Origin: JAJECS01 sp965262745
GTDB taxonomy: Bacteria; Chloroflexota; UBA11872
Length of the DNA: 64,000 nucleotides
Assembly: GCA_965262745.1 (NCBI GenBank)
Contig: OZ253558.1
Span: forward strand, 1,922,001-1,986,000
Reading direction: 5' to 3'
The notes beneath the pieces were generated by a model that worked only from the letters and a program-made list of their open reading frames with translations, had not been told where the DNA came from and searched no databases. Shown here in pieces: positions 41,424 to 50,756 of the stretch. The position numbers were made by a program, and so were the translations under genes. Position 1 is the stretch's first letter; every line of letters begins with the position of its first letter.

Positions 41424-42536
41424 ATGCCTGAGAGCCCGGGCCCGGTGGCGATCAACCACGACCGCCTGCTCGGAACCTTTGTCGACATGCTGTCCGTCGA
41501 CAGCTTCCATGGCGACGAGGACCGCGTGGAGGCGATCATTCGACCGGCGCTGGAACCGCTGGGGATCCGGTTTAGCCACGACGCGATCGGCAATCTCATC
41601 GGGTGCTGGCCGGGCCGCGGGCGCAGCGACGGCCGCATCATGCTCAACGCGCACATGGATACCGTGCAGCCGACGCCGAACATGCGGCCCGTGGTGGACG
41701 CCGACGGCGTGCGGTCCGACGGGTCGAGCGTGCTGGGGGCCGATGACAAGGCGGGACTGGCGGCGATCATCGAAGCGATCCGCTCGGTTGACGACGCCGG
41801 TCTGGATCACGCCCCAATCGAGCTGGTGTTCACCGTCGGCGAGGACGTGGGGCACATCGGGTCGAAGGCCTTCGACGCGGCGTCGATTGAATCTCGCACC
41901 TCGTTCGTGTTCGACGCCGGCGGGCCGGTGGGCAACGTGGTTATGCGCGCGCCGGGGCAGATTCGCTGCACGGCCACGCTGCACGGGCGGGCGGCGCACG
42001 CGGGGATCGAGCCCGAGCTCGGGATCAGCGCCATCAGCTTGCTGGCGCGGGCCGTGGATCGGATGCCGCTGGGACGCGTCGACGCCGAAACGACCGCCAA
42101 CATCGGACGGATCGAGGGCGGGCAGGCGTCGAACATCGTGGCCCCCACGGCGCGAATCGAGGCCGAGGCGCGCAGTCTCAGCGAAGATCGATTGGCCGAC
42201 CAGATCGCCGCGATGCGCGTGGCCGTTGCGGACGCGGCAGCGGATATGGGCGGCTCCTTCGACTTCGAGGAACACCGCTTCTACGTCGCTTATCAACTCG
42301 CGGAGGACGCGGCGGCCGTTCAGCTCGCCGACCGCGCCATCGAGGCGTCCGGCCTCACGCCGCGGCACGTCAGCACGGGCGGCGGCAGCGACGCCCATGA
42401 GTTCAATCTCAAGGGCATCACCTCGGTGTGCCTGGGTGTGAGCTACATCGACGTGCACACCATCGAGGAGTTCATGCCGCACGATGCCCTACGGGACATC
42501 ACGCAAGTTGCGGCGCAGCTCATCACGCAGGCCTGA
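41424..42536 (+). CDS. M20-family metallopeptidase (PepT-like), copy 2
   Basis: This 370-residue paralogue of the preceding gene has the same order of motifs: NAHMDT (near 76), GADDKAGLAAI (near 106), TVGEDVGHIGS (near 140), FDAGGPVG (near 164) and GGGSDAHEFN (near 325). GGAGGA lies six bases before ATG 41424. The two copies share the motif blocks but differ throughout elsewhere, so the duplication is old and the two probably differ in substrate. Each also carries a similar N-terminus (INHDRLL). Confidence 0.9.
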   Translation: MPESPGPVAINHDRLLGTFVDMLSVDSFHGDEDRVEAIIRPALEPLGIRFSHDAIGNLIGCWPGRGRSDGRIMLNAHMDTVQPTPNMRPVVDADGVRSDGSSVLGADDKAGLAAIIEAIRSVDDAGLDHAPIELVFTVGEDVGHIGSKAFDAASIESRTSFVFDAGGPVGNVVMRAPGQIRCTATLHGRAAHAGIEPELGISAISLLARAVDRMPLGRVDAETTANIGRIEGGQASNIVAPTARIEAEARSLSEDRLADQIAAMRVAVADAAADMGGSFDFEEHRFYVAYQLAEDAAAVQLADRAIEASGLTPRHVSTGGGSDAHEFNLKGITSVCLGVSYIDVHTIEEFMPHDALRDITQVAAQLITQA

Positions 42537-42556
42537 GCCGACCGCGAGGCCGACGA

Positions 42557-43303
42557 CTACTGGGGCATCGTCCCCGCGAGCATCGGGTCGCCGGTTGGGC
42601 TGCTGGGGCTGACGTGCATCAGCTCCTCGGTGACCTCGAACGCATGAAACACGTATACCGGGTGCTCACTCTGCACAAGCACGACCGCGCTGCCCGCGAG
42701 GTCGGTGCTGAAGTTCGCGCCGCTGACGCGCGTACCGCTCTCATGGATCAACCAGAGATGGTAGACGTGGTCGTGGCGGGGCGCGTGCAGGCCGTCAACG
42801 ACGAGCATGACCTGGGAGCCGGCGTCGTCGAACATCAGTTGCGCCCAGGCGTCCTCGGCGCCCGGCATTCCGTGCAGCGTCACCGTGTGCGGTTGGGTCG
42901 CATAGATATCGACGAGCGCCGCGCGCTGCGCCGACAGTCCGGCCTGCATGTCGTCGACGGTCTGCTGCAGGTCGCCGAGCCGCAGCGCGAGGACGATAAC
43001 GGCCGCGACCGCCGCGACGCCAACGGTGGACGCGGCTGTGAATCCCAAAGCGGGCCATCCGGGGAGGCGCCAGCGTCGCGCGGGGGGCTCGGCGACAGCC
43101 ATGACCCGCGCCCGAAGGTCCGGCGGGGGCGCTTGGACGCCCGTCTCAAGCGCGAGCGTATCCAGCGCATGGCGCAGGGCCTCGGCTTCGCGGCGCACCG
43201 CGGCGTCACGCACCAGGACCGCGTCGAGCTCGCGGGCCTCGGACGCGCTGAGGTCGTCAAGCGCGTAGCCGCTGATGAGATCGTCGAGCGTCGCTGAGTC
43301 CAT
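42557..43303 (-). CDS. anti-sigma factor, RskA-like
   Basis: A 248-residue protein with a cytoplasmic helical sigma-binding region (residues 1-75, no Cys/His zinc motif), one membrane helix at about 86-108 (FTAASTVGVAAVAAVIVLAL) and an extracytoplasmic domain of RskA type (HVYHLWLIHESGTRVSGANF near 178-197). It lies three bases downstream of the sigma-factor gene in the same direction, the normal order for such pairs. By analogy with RskA it would hold the sigma factor at the membrane until an outside signal triggers proteolysis. Confidence 0.87.
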   Translation of the reverse strand: MDSATLDDLISGYALDDLSASEARELDAVLVRDAAVRREAEALRHALDTLALETGVQAPPPDLRARVMAVAEPPARRWRLPGWPALGFTAASTVGVAAVAAVIVLALRLGDLQQTVDDMQAGLSAQRAALVDIYATQPHTVTLHGMPGAEDAWAQLMFDDAGSQVMLVVDGLHAPRHDHVYHLWLIHESGTRVSGANFSTDLAGSAVVLVQSEHPVYVFHAFEVTEELMHVSPSSPTGDPMLAGTMPQ

Positions 43304-43306
43304 GGG

Positions 43307-43891
43307 TTAGCCGAGCAGGTCCTGATCGCCCAAGCGATCGCGCAACTTGCGCAAGGCGGTCCGTGTGCGCGTCTTGACCGTGCCCAACGGCACATCGAGA
43401 CGCTTCGAGATCTCGGACTGCGTGTAGCCGAAATAGGCAAGCCAGAGCACGTCCTGCTCGGGCTGAATCAGGCCCCGAATCGCCTGTCGCAGCTTCTGCC
43501 GGCGCTCGGCGAGCCATGCATGCTCCCAGGGCGCCGGTTCGCCGTCGGCCTCCTGGCGGGCATCAAGATCGATCTCGTAGGGATAGAGCTGGGGACGGGC
43601 GCTGGCGGCGCGAATCGTATCGGTGATGCGATTGCGTGCGATGCGAAGCACCCACGAGGTGAGCGATCCGCGCGACTCGTCGAATTGATGGCGGCGCGTC
43701 CACACCTGCATGAAGACGTCCTGGACGACATCCTCGGCAACAGCCTGGGGAAAGGCGCGCCGCGCCATGGACCACACCGTTCGGCTCAGCAGGTCGTAGA
43801 CCCCGCCCAGCGCCTCGGCTTCATCGCGGACGAGCCGACGCCCGAGGACCACGTCCGGGCGCTCAGCCGCTGCGGAAGGTTCGCTAGTCAT
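43307..43891 (-). CDS. ECF-type RNA polymerase sigma factor
   Basis: A 194-residue sigma-70-family ECF factor. Region 2 is seen around residues 25-95 (QAVAEDVVQDVFMQVWTRR, SLTSWVLRIARNRITD), and region 4 in the last 55 residues (LWLAYFGYTQSEISKRLDVPLGTVKTRTRTALRKLR, a helix-turn-helix). ATG 43891 starts a protein of normal ECF length; the longer frame upstream is not supported. Coupled with the RskA-like anti-sigma gene, it resembles SigK-type systems. Targets unknown. Confidence 0.92.
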   Translation of the reverse strand: MTSEPSAAAERPDVVLGRRLVRDEAEALGGVYDLLSRTVWSMARRAFPQAVAEDVVQDVFMQVWTRRHQFDESRGSLTSWVLRIARNRITDTIRAASARPQLYPYEIDLDARQEADGEPAPWEHAWLAERRQKLRQAIRGLIQPEQDVLWLAYFGYTQSEISKRLDVPLGTVKTRTRTALRKLRDRLGDQDLLG

Positions 43892-44192
43892 GCGCGCTGG
43901 GGCTAGAGTGCCACGCCGGTCCATCGGCCTAACAGCACGGCCCCGTGCCGGCTGGCCGCGGCGCCGCAGGAACGGGAGCCTCAGCGCGGGCGCGCCCACG
44001 CTGAAGTCGATAAGGCCCGGGAGTTCAGCGGCGATCGCGCCACCGTGGGTGGTCATGCAGTTGCCGCTCGCGTAGGCGCGACGCCCGCGGGACGCCAAGC
44101 CATCCGCCTTGCGGCGCGGCGTCGATCTTGGAGCGATGGCATGTCGGACGGCCCTGCGGCAACGCACCGCGTGGCTGGGGGTTCGTGGACTG
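43892..44192. other. 301-base gap upstream of sigma gene
   Basis: No supported gene. It must hold the sigma-factor promoter. It is GC-rich, with shadow frames on both strands and no clear hairpin terminator after the cimA stop at 44193. Confidence 0.5.
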
Positions 44193-45767
44193 CTACGAAG
44201 GTTTGTCCGGCGTGGATTGCGTACCGCGGGCGCGGAGCAAGGCGTACTCGTAGCTGTCCTTCAGCGCCAGCCACGAGGCCTCGATGATGTTGGCTGAGCT
44301 GCCCACGGTGCCCCACTCGCCCTCGCCATCGGAGGACTGGATGAGGACGCGCACCGCCGCGTCCGTCGCAGCGCTGGAATCGAGGATTCGAACCCTGTAG
44401 TCGGCAAGGTGCATGCCACCAAGCTCGGGAAAAAATCGCTCCAAGGCCTTGCGGGCAGCGCGGTCGAGTGCACTGACGGGGCCGTTGCCTTCGGCCGCGG
44501 TGTGGAAGATCTCGTCCCCAACGCGGATTTTCACCATGGCCTCGGAAAGCATGTCGCGTCCGCCGCGAGTCTCCGCCAAGACGAGAAAGTCAACGAAGTC
44601 AAACGGCGGCTGGTAGTCCCCGGTCAGACGCCGCAGCAGCAATTCGAACGAAGCCTCGGCGCCTTCGAACTGAAAGCCGCGTTCTTCAAGCGACTTCAGC
44701 TCCTGGACGACGCTGGCCGCGTCGGTTTCGGAGCCCAGCCCGAGAGCATCCGCTCGGGCGACGACGGAACTGCGCCCGGCCAGCTCTGAAATGAGGATGC
44801 GGGAGTCGTTGCCCACCAGCACCGGGTCGATGTGCTGATAGGCATCGCTGTGCTTGCGCATGCCGCTGCCGTGATACCCCGCCTTGTGGGCAAACGCGCT
44901 GTGGCCGGCGAACGGCGTCTGCGGATCGAGGGTCACATTGGCGATCTCCGCGACATAGCGCGCCAGCGCCGCCGTCTGACGCAGCTGCGCGGGAGCGACG
45001 CAGTCGTATCCGAGCTTGAGTTGCAGCGTTGGGATCAGCGTCAGCAGATTGGCGTTGCCGCAGCGTTCGCCGAGCCCGTTGGCCGTGCCCTGCACCTGAC
45101 GCGCGCCCGCATCAACGCCGGCAAGGGCGTTGGCTTCGGCCAGGTCCAAGTCGTCGTGGGTGTGGATGCCTAGCGGCAGGTCCGTCCAGGCAGCGGCCGC
45201 CGAGATTCCATCCCTGATTCCGGCCGGCAGGGACCCGCCGTTGGTGTCGCAGAGCACCAGCCAATCGGCGCCGGCGGCGACGCGCACGCACTGCTCCACG
45301 TAGGCGCGATCGTGGGCGAGGCCGTCGAAATAGTGCTCAGCGTCGACGATGACTTCGCGGCCAGCGTCCTTGAGGAAGGCCACCGAGTCGCGAATCATCG
45401 CCAGGTTCTCGTCTGGTGTCGTTTCGAGCACGGTCTCGGCTTGAAACCGAGAGAACTTGGCCACGATGGTCACGGTCGGCGTCTGACACGCGAGCAGGGC
45501 TTGCAGGTTGTCATCCGCGGCGGCGCGGGTGCCCTTGTAGCGAGTCGCGCCGAACGCGGTGATGCGTGCGTGCTTCCAGGTTCGCTCTGCGGCGCGGGTA
45601 AAAAACTCGCGGTCCTTGGGGTTGGACCCCGGAAAGCCGCCTTCGATGTAGTGCACGCCGTAGGCGTCGAGACGCTCGGCGATGCGGAGCTTGTCTTCGG
45701 CGGAAAACGAGATGCCCTCGGTCTGCGCGCCGTCGCGCAGGGTCGTGTCGTACAGGGAGAGTTGCAT
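44193..45767 (-). CDS. cimA: (R)-citramalate synthase
   Basis: CimA condenses pyruvate and acetyl-CoA to citramalate, which the Leu enzymes turn into 2-oxobutyrate for isoleucine without using threonine. The 524-residue protein has the opening LYDTTLRDGAQTEGISFS and EGGFPGSNPKD, a metal-binding HTHDD (near 205), NGLGERCGNA near 230 and HKAGYHGSGMRKH near 290, all in the CimA pattern rather than LeuA. A C-terminal regulatory domain covers about 390-500. ATG 45767 has GAGGAA eight bases upstream; the frame to 45830 is rejected. It is 236 bases after leuD, so it may also have its own promoter. Confidence 0.93.
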   Translation of the reverse strand: MQLSLYDTTLRDGAQTEGISFSAEDKLRIAERLDAYGVHYIEGGFPGSNPKDREFFTRAAERTWKHARITAFGATRYKGTRAAADDNLQALLACQTPTVTIVAKFSRFQAETVLETTPDENLAMIRDSVAFLKDAGREVIVDAEHYFDGLAHDRAYVEQCVRVAAGADWLVLCDTNGGSLPAGIRDGISAAAAWTDLPLGIHTHDDLDLAEANALAGVDAGARQVQGTANGLGERCGNANLLTLIPTLQLKLGYDCVAPAQLRQTAALARYVAEIANVTLDPQTPFAGHSAFAHKAGYHGSGMRKHSDAYQHIDPVLVGNDSRILISELAGRSSVVARADALGLGSETDAASVVQELKSLEERGFQFEGAEASFELLLRRLTGDYQPPFDFVDFLVLAETRGGRDMLSEAMVKIRVGDEIFHTAAEGNGPVSALDRAARKALERFFPELGGMHLADYRVRILDSSAATDAAVRVLIQSSDGEGEWGTVGSSANIIEASWLALKDSYEYALLRARGTQSTPDKPS

Positions 45768-46003
45768 GGGCAAGTTCCTCAGCGGAGGTGGGACGTTGCA
45801 GGGCCTGAATAGGTGTGGGCTATGGCCCACCGGCCGGCGATTCGCTTAGCGAGTCACCGCGCGGACCGCCGCCGCAATGCCAGCCGCGCCCGTGAACGCG
45901 GGCTTCACGGGTCGCGGATATTCCTTGCTTCGGGCAGTCATGGACTGAGGCCTGTCAGTGGCGGTGCGCCGGCCGCCGAGGGCATTGTAGGGCGTCCGAA
46001 GGA
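45768..46003. other. 236-base spacer between leuD and cimA
   Basis: No supported gene. A small perfect hairpin is present, GTGGGC - TATG - GCCCAC at 45815-45830, without a U-tract. The length is unusual inside an otherwise tight operon and leaves room for a cimA promoter. Confidence 0.45.
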
Positions 46004-46615
46004 TCATTCGGCAGTCGGGAATCCGGCGAGATAGGGCAGACGGGTGCTTGTCCGGCGGACGTCGTCGGCGTTTTCCATGAGTTGGCCAAGCGCATCCCAG
46101 CGGCCCGTCAAGAAGCTCGCGCGAGCGCTGGCAGGGATGGCGGCGGGGTAGCCCCCGTGGTCCGTCGCGACGCGCTCCGCCTCCACGTCGACGGTGAGCT
46201 CGGTGTCCGGAGCCTCGTCGAGAAGCGCCTGCAGAGATTCGACGTGCTCGGGAGTCATCGTGACGCAGGGCAGACCGATGGCCACGCAGTTGCCAAAGAA
46301 GATCTCGGCAAAGCTCTCGCCGACGATCGCCCGAATGCCGCGGCGGAGCAACGCCTGCGGCGCATGCTCACGGCTTGAGCCGCAGCCGAAGTTTCGATTC
46401 ACGACCAGCACGCCGGCATCGGCGAAGCGCGGGTCATCCATCGGGTGCGCCCCGTTGAGCGCCCGGCGCTCGTCCTCGAAGGCGTGGGGGCCAAGCCCGT
46501 CGAACGTGATTTCCCGCAGGTAGCGCGCCGGAATGATCCGATCGGTGTCGATGTCGTCGCCGCGCACCGGCATGCCGCGGCCGGCGATGCGAGCAATGAC
46601 GGCTGAATCGCTCAT
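46004..46615 (-). CDS. leuD: 3-isopropylmalate dehydratase small subunit
   Basis: LeuD is the swivel subunit of isopropylmalate isomerase and, with citramalate, also serves the CimA route. The 203-residue protein has DDIDTDRIIPARYL (near 20), NFGCGSSREHAPQAL (near 82) and the conserved SFAEIFFGNC (near 108). ATG 46615 overlaps the leuC stop (ATGA). A longer frame to 46819 lies inside leuC and is rejected. Confidence 0.94.
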   Translation of the reverse strand: MSDSAVIARIAGRGMPVRGDDIDTDRIIPARYLREITFDGLGPHAFEDERRALNGAHPMDDPRFADAGVLVVNRNFGCGSSREHAPQALLRRGIRAIVGESFAEIFFGNCVAIGLPCVTMTPEHVESLQALLDEAPDTELTVDVEAERVATDHGGYPAAIPASARASFLTGRWDALGQLMENADDVRRTSTRLPYLAGFPTAE

Positions 46616-48018
46616 CAGGCGACCATCCGGCGCACGTCGGTGACCTCGCCGGCGAGGGCCGCGGCGACGACCATGGCCGGACTCATGAGGAGCGTGCGGC
46701 CCGTGGGGCTGCCCTGGCGGCCCTTGAAGTTCCGGTTGCTGGACGAGGCGCAAATCTGATTGCCCTGCAACTTGTCCGGGTTCATGGCCAGGCACATGGA
46801 ACACCCGGCTTCGCGCCATTCAAACCCAGCCTCGCGGAAGATCTCGTGCAGGCCGGCGGCTTCGGCCTCGGCCCGAATGCGCTGCGATCCGGGAACGACC
46901 AGGGCCTTGACGCCATCGGCGACGCGCCCGCCCTGAGCCACGCGCGCGGCCTCGTGCAGGTCGCTGAGCCGGGCGTTGGTGCAGGATCCGACAAAAGCTA
47001 CGTCGATCGGAATGCCGGCCACAGGGCGCCCGGCCTCAAGCGACATATGCGCCAGTGCCTCCTCGGCAGCCGCGCGGCCCGCTCCATCGAGCGCCTCCGG
47101 CGACGGCACGACGTCATCGACACCCGTGACCTGCCCCGGGTTGATTCCCCACGTGACCATGGGAGCGATGTCGGCGCCGTCCATGACCACGACATCGTCG
47201 TAGGCCGCGTCCGGCGCCGAGGCGAGCGAGCGCCACCACGCGGCGGCGCGCTGGAACTCGTCGCCGGCCGGAGCGTATTCCCGACCCTCAATGTAGGCCT
47301 CGGTAGTGGCGTCGGGGTTGACATAGCCAACGCGCGCCCCGCCCTCGATGGACATGTTGCAGATCGTCATGCGCTCGTCCATGGACATGGCGTCGACAAC
47401 CGTGCCGGCGTATTCGTAGGCGTAGCCAACGCCGCCTTGCACGCCGAGGCGGCCGATGATGTGCAGGATCACGTCCTTGGCGTAGATCCCCGAGCTCAGC
47501 CGGCCATTCACCTCGATGCGGCGCAGCTTGGGCTTGGCCACCGAGAGACATTGCGTGGCGAGCACATCGCGGACTTGCGAGGTGCCGATGCCGAACGCGA
47601 CCGCTCCAAACGCGCCGTGGGTGCTGGTATGGCTGTCGCCGCAGGCAATACTCATGCCCGGTTGGGTAAGACCCAGCTCGGGTCCGATGACGTGCACGAT
47701 GCCCTGACGACCGGTAGACGGGTCGAAGAACGGCAGGTCATTGGCCCGTACGTTCTCCTCGATGGCGGCGAACATCTGCTCGGCCATACCGTCGGCATAG
47801 GGCCGCGGCTGCTGGTCGGTCGGAATGATGTGGTCAACCGTGGCGAAGGTCCGCTCCGGATAGCGCACGCGCAGCCCGCGCTCGGCAAGCATCTGGAAGG
47901 CCTGCGGGCTCGTGACCTCGTGCACCAAATGCAAGCCGATGAAGAGCTGCGTTTCGCCGTTGGGGAGGCGCCGCACGGTGTGCAGGTCCCATACGGTATC
48001 GAGCAATGTGCTGGCCAT
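46615..48018 (-). CDS. leuC: 3-isopropylmalate dehydratase large subunit
   Basis: LeuC is the [4Fe-4S] aconitase-family subunit that isomerises 2- to 3-isopropylmalate. Length 467 residues, normal for the bacterial enzyme. Signature stretches are CGDSHTSTHGAFGAVAFGIGTSQV (active site, near 130), VGSCTNARLSDL (cluster Cys, near 345) and GCSMCLAMNPDKL (the two other cluster Cys, near 405). It starts at ATG 48018, eight bases after the leuA stop codon. Confidence 0.96.
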   Translation of the reverse strand: MASTLLDTVWDLHTVRRLPNGETQLFIGLHLVHEVTSPQAFQMLAERGLRVRYPERTFATVDHIIPTDQQPRPYADGMAEQMFAAIEENVRANDLPFFDPSTGRQGIVHVIGPELGLTQPGMSIACGDSHTSTHGAFGAVAFGIGTSQVRDVLATQCLSVAKPKLRRIEVNGRLSSGIYAKDVILHIIGRLGVQGGVGYAYEYAGTVVDAMSMDERMTICNMSIEGGARVGYVNPDATTEAYIEGREYAPAGDEFQRAAAWWRSLASAPDAAYDDVVVMDGADIAPMVTWGINPGQVTGVDDVVPSPEALDGAGRAAAEEALAHMSLEAGRPVAGIPIDVAFVGSCTNARLSDLHEAARVAQGGRVADGVKALVVPGSQRIRAEAEAAGLHEIFREAGFEWREAGCSMCLAMNPDKLQGNQICASSSNRNFKGRQGSPTGRTLLMSPAMVVAAALAGEVTDVRRMVA

Positions 48019-48026
48019 GGCGCCCC

Positions 48027-49601
48027 CTAGCCTTCGCTCGGCGGCGCGTGCACGATGGCCTGCGCCTCAGGCTTGGCCGACCAGTCCTTGCCCAGCCCGG
48101 CCAGCAGCCGGTTGAGCGCGTTGATGTAGGCCTGCGCACTCGCGACCAAGATGTCGGTGTCGGCGCCGTGGCCGTTGAAGACCTTGGCATCCGACTCGAT
48201 ACGAATCGTCACCTCGCCGATGGCGTCGATGCCGCCGGTGACCGCATTCACCGAGAACTCGATGAGACGGTTGGGCACCCCGACGATGCGGTTGATGGCT
48301 TGGTAGATGGCGTGGACCGGGCCGTCGCCGATCGCCGCGTCCGAGAATTCGGTGCCGTCGTCCGACAGCAGACGCACGGTAGCGGTGGGCATGGAGCCTG
48401 TGCCGGCGCTGACCTGCACGTGTTTCAACACGAAGGCTTGGTGGAACGCTTGGCGCTGCCGGTGCTGCGCGATGGACTCGAGGTCGCGGTCGGTGACCTG
48501 CTTCTTGCGGTCGGCAATCTCCTTGAACGCGCGGAACACCGCCGCGAACTCGTCGTCGTCCAGGGTGTAGCCCATGGATTTCAGCCGATCGCGCACCGCG
48601 TGCCGGCCGGAGGTCTTGCCAAGGATGATGCTGCTCTGGCTGACGCCCACGTCGGCTGGGTGCATGATCTCGAAGGTCGTGCGCTCCTTGAGCATGCCGT
48701 CCTGGTGGAGCCCGGAGGCATGCGCGAACGCATTGCCCCCGATGATGGCCTTGTTGGGCGGCACGACCATGCCCATGAAGTTGGACACGAGGCGACTGGT
48801 TCTGGCCAGCTCTTTCGTGTCGAGGCGCGTGTCGGCCTGGAAGTACTCCCGCCGCGTGCGCAGCGCCATGATGATCTCCTCCAGCGCCGCGTTGCCGGCG
48901 CGCTCGCCGACGCCGTTGATGGTGCATTCGACCTGACGGGCGCCGGCCCTGACCGCGGCCAGCGAGTTGGCGACCGACTGGCCCAGATCGTCGTGACAGT
49001 GCACCGAGAGCACGACGTCCTCGATCCCCGGCGTGTGCTCGGTCACGTAAGCGACCATGCGGCCGAATTCATCCGGCTGCGCGTAGCCGACCGTGTCGGG
49101 GAAATTCACGACCGTGGCGCCGGCTTCGATGGCCGCGGCAAAGATCCGGCAGACAAAGTCCAGGTCCGACCGCGTGGCGTCCATGGCCGAGAACTCGATG
49201 TGCGACGTGAACTGGCGCGCGTAGGCCACCGCGTCCTGCGTCAGATCGAGGACATGCTCACGCCGCGCGCGCAGCTGATGCTGCAGGTGAATGTCCGACG
49301 TCGAGATCACGATATGCAGCAGCGGATTGGCGGCCGGCTCCAGCGCCCGCCAGGTGCTGTCGATCTGCTCGCGCTTGAATCCGCTCAGGGCGGCGATTTC
49401 AACGTCCCGAAGCTCCTGGGCCAGAAGATTGACAGCCTTGAAGTCGCCGGGGGACGTGTGCGGAAAGCCGGCCTCGATGACGTCTACGTTGAGTCGCCCG
49501 AGCTGCCGGCCGATCTCCAGCTTTTCGTCAATCGTCAGCGCGCCGCCGGCAGCTTGCTCCCCATCGCGCAGCGTCGTGTCAAATATTCGGATGTGTCGCA
49601 T
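48027..49601 (-). CDS. leuA: 2-isopropylmalate synthase
   Basis: LeuA condenses 2-oxoisovalerate with acetyl-CoA, the first leucine-specific step. The 524-residue protein has FDTTLRDGEQAAGG at the start, the metal-binding HCHDDLG (near 200), NGVGERAGNAALEE (near 230) and, from about 390, the C-terminal LeuA dimer domain that gives leucine feedback inhibition. ATG 49601 is at the homology start. It is separated from ilvC by 150 bases containing a perfect hairpin. Confidence 0.96.
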   Translation of the reverse strand: MRHIRIFDTTLRDGEQAAGGALTIDEKLEIGRQLGRLNVDVIEAGFPHTSPGDFKAVNLLAQELRDVEIAALSGFKREQIDSTWRALEPAANPLLHIVISTSDIHLQHQLRARREHVLDLTQDAVAYARQFTSHIEFSAMDATRSDLDFVCRIFAAAIEAGATVVNFPDTVGYAQPDEFGRMVAYVTEHTPGIEDVVLSVHCHDDLGQSVANSLAAVRAGARQVECTINGVGERAGNAALEEIIMALRTRREYFQADTRLDTKELARTSRLVSNFMGMVVPPNKAIIGGNAFAHASGLHQDGMLKERTTFEIMHPADVGVSQSSIILGKTSGRHAVRDRLKSMGYTLDDDEFAAVFRAFKEIADRKKQVTDRDLESIAQHRQRQAFHQAFVLKHVQVSAGTGSMPTATVRLLSDDGTEFSDAAIGDGPVHAIYQAINRIVGVPNRLIEFSVNAVTGGIDAIGEVTIRIESDAKVFNGHGADTDILVASAQAYINALNRLLAGLGKDWSAKPEAQAIVHAPPSEG

Positions 49602-49664
49602 CGGCCAAACCCTCGTTCACAGTCACGGGCGGTCGCAGGACGACCGCGTCCAGGCCCCCAAGCT

Positions 49665-49687
49665 CCCCTCTCGCGGCTGGAGAGGGG
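49665..49687. repeat. 8-bp perfect hairpin between ilvC and leuA
   Basis: CCCCTCTC and GAGAGGGG, separated by 7 bases, form a perfect hairpin in the 150-base ilvC-leuA gap. There is no U-tract, so it is probably an RNA-processing or intergenic repeat element rather than a terminator. A related C-rich/AGGGAGAGGG sequence occurs at 56.8 kb. Confidence 0.5.
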
Positions 49688-49751
49688 CGGGGAAGCGCAA
49701 GATCGAGGGACCAATTGGCAGTGACGAGAGTCACCTTGTCGATGCGAAGCG

Positions 49752-50756
49752 TCATTCGCGCGTCTTTGGCAGCCAATCCATCATACTGCGCAATTCGCTC
49801 CCCACGCGCTCGAGGTCGTGATTCAAGTCGGCATTGCGCAGGGCGCTGTACGCCGGCCGGCCCGCCTGGTTTTCCAGAATCCAGTTGCGGGCGAACGTGC
49901 CGTTCTGAATCTCGGTCAGAATCTGACGCATGGCCTGCCGGGAGCCCTCATTGATCACGCGGGGGCCCGACACCAGATCGCCGTATTCGGCGGTGTCGCT
50001 GACCGAATGCCGCATGTAGGTGAGGCCGCCCTGATAGATGAGGTCCACGATCAGCTTGAGCTCGTGCAAGCACTCGAAGTAGGCCAGCCGCGGGTCATAG
50101 CCAGCCTCGACCAAGGTCTCGAAGGCCGCCTTGATGAGCGCCGTCGTGCCGCCGCACAGGACGCTCTGCTCGCCAAAGAGGTCGGTCTCCGTCTCGTCCT
50201 TGAAGGTCGTCTCGATGAGGCCGGCCCGCGCGGCGCCAAGCGCCTTGGCATAGGACAACGCCACGGCGCGGGCACGCCCGGTCGCGTCCTGCGCAACGGC
50301 GATCAGCGCGGGAACACCAATCTCCTGCTCGAACATGTCGCGCACGATATGTCCGGGGCCTTTGGGCGCCACCATGACCACGTCGATATCCGGCGGCGGC
50401 ACGATCTGGCCGAAGTGAATGTTGAACCCGTGCGCGAACATGAGCGCCTGACCGGCTTTGAGGTTGGGCCGAATCTGGGTGTTGAAGGCCTCGGCTTGGG
50501 TCTGATCGGGCAGCGCGATCATCGTGGCATCGGAGACGGCGACCGCCTCGTCGGTGTCGAGCACCACCAAGTCGGCGTCCTCGGCGCGCTCGCGCGACGA
50601 ACTGCTCGATCGCAGGCCGACGACGACGTCGACGCCGGAATCACGCAGGTTCAGCGCATGGGCATGCCCCTGGCTCCCGTAGCCGAGCACGGCAACTTTC
50701 TTGCCATCCAACTCATCAGTCTCGATGTCGGATTCGTAGAGAACTTTGCTATCCAC
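49752..50756 (-). CDS. ilvC: ketol-acid reductoisomerase
   Basis: IlvC performs the second common step of isoleucine and valine synthesis. The 334-residue class I enzyme has the NADP-binding VLGYGSQGHAHA (near 22-33), HGFNIHFG (near 103), VAPKGPGH (near 124) and the acidic metal ligands in DLFGEQSVLCGG (near 185), then AYFECLHELKLIVDLIYQGG. GTG 50756 is chosen because GGGAG lies five bases upstream and homology starts at once; ATGs at 50768 and 50789 would overlap further into ilvN. Its beginning overlaps the end of ilvN. Confidence 0.94.
   Translation of the reverse strand: MDSKVLYESDIETDELDGKKVAVLGYGSQGHAHALNLRDSGVDVVVGLRSSSSSRERAEDADLVVLDTDEAVAVSDATMIALPDQTQAEAFNTQIRPNLKAGQALMFAHGFNIHFGQIVPPPDIDVVMVAPKGPGHIVRDMFEQEIGVPALIAVAQDATGRARAVALSYAKALGAARAGLIETTFKDETETDLFGEQSVLCGGTTALIKAAFETLVEAGYDPRLAYFECLHELKLIVDLIYQGGLTYMRHSVSDTAEYGDLVSGPRVINEGSRQAMRQILTEIQNGTFARNWILENQAGRPAYSALRNADLNHDLERVGSELRSMMDWLPKTRE

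Noticed and set aside
46846..48030. 394-codon plus-strand frame
   Set aside because: Antisense to leuC, whose motifs are unambiguous.
48006..49724. 572-codon plus-strand frame
   Set aside because: Antisense to leuA; composition of a shadow frame.
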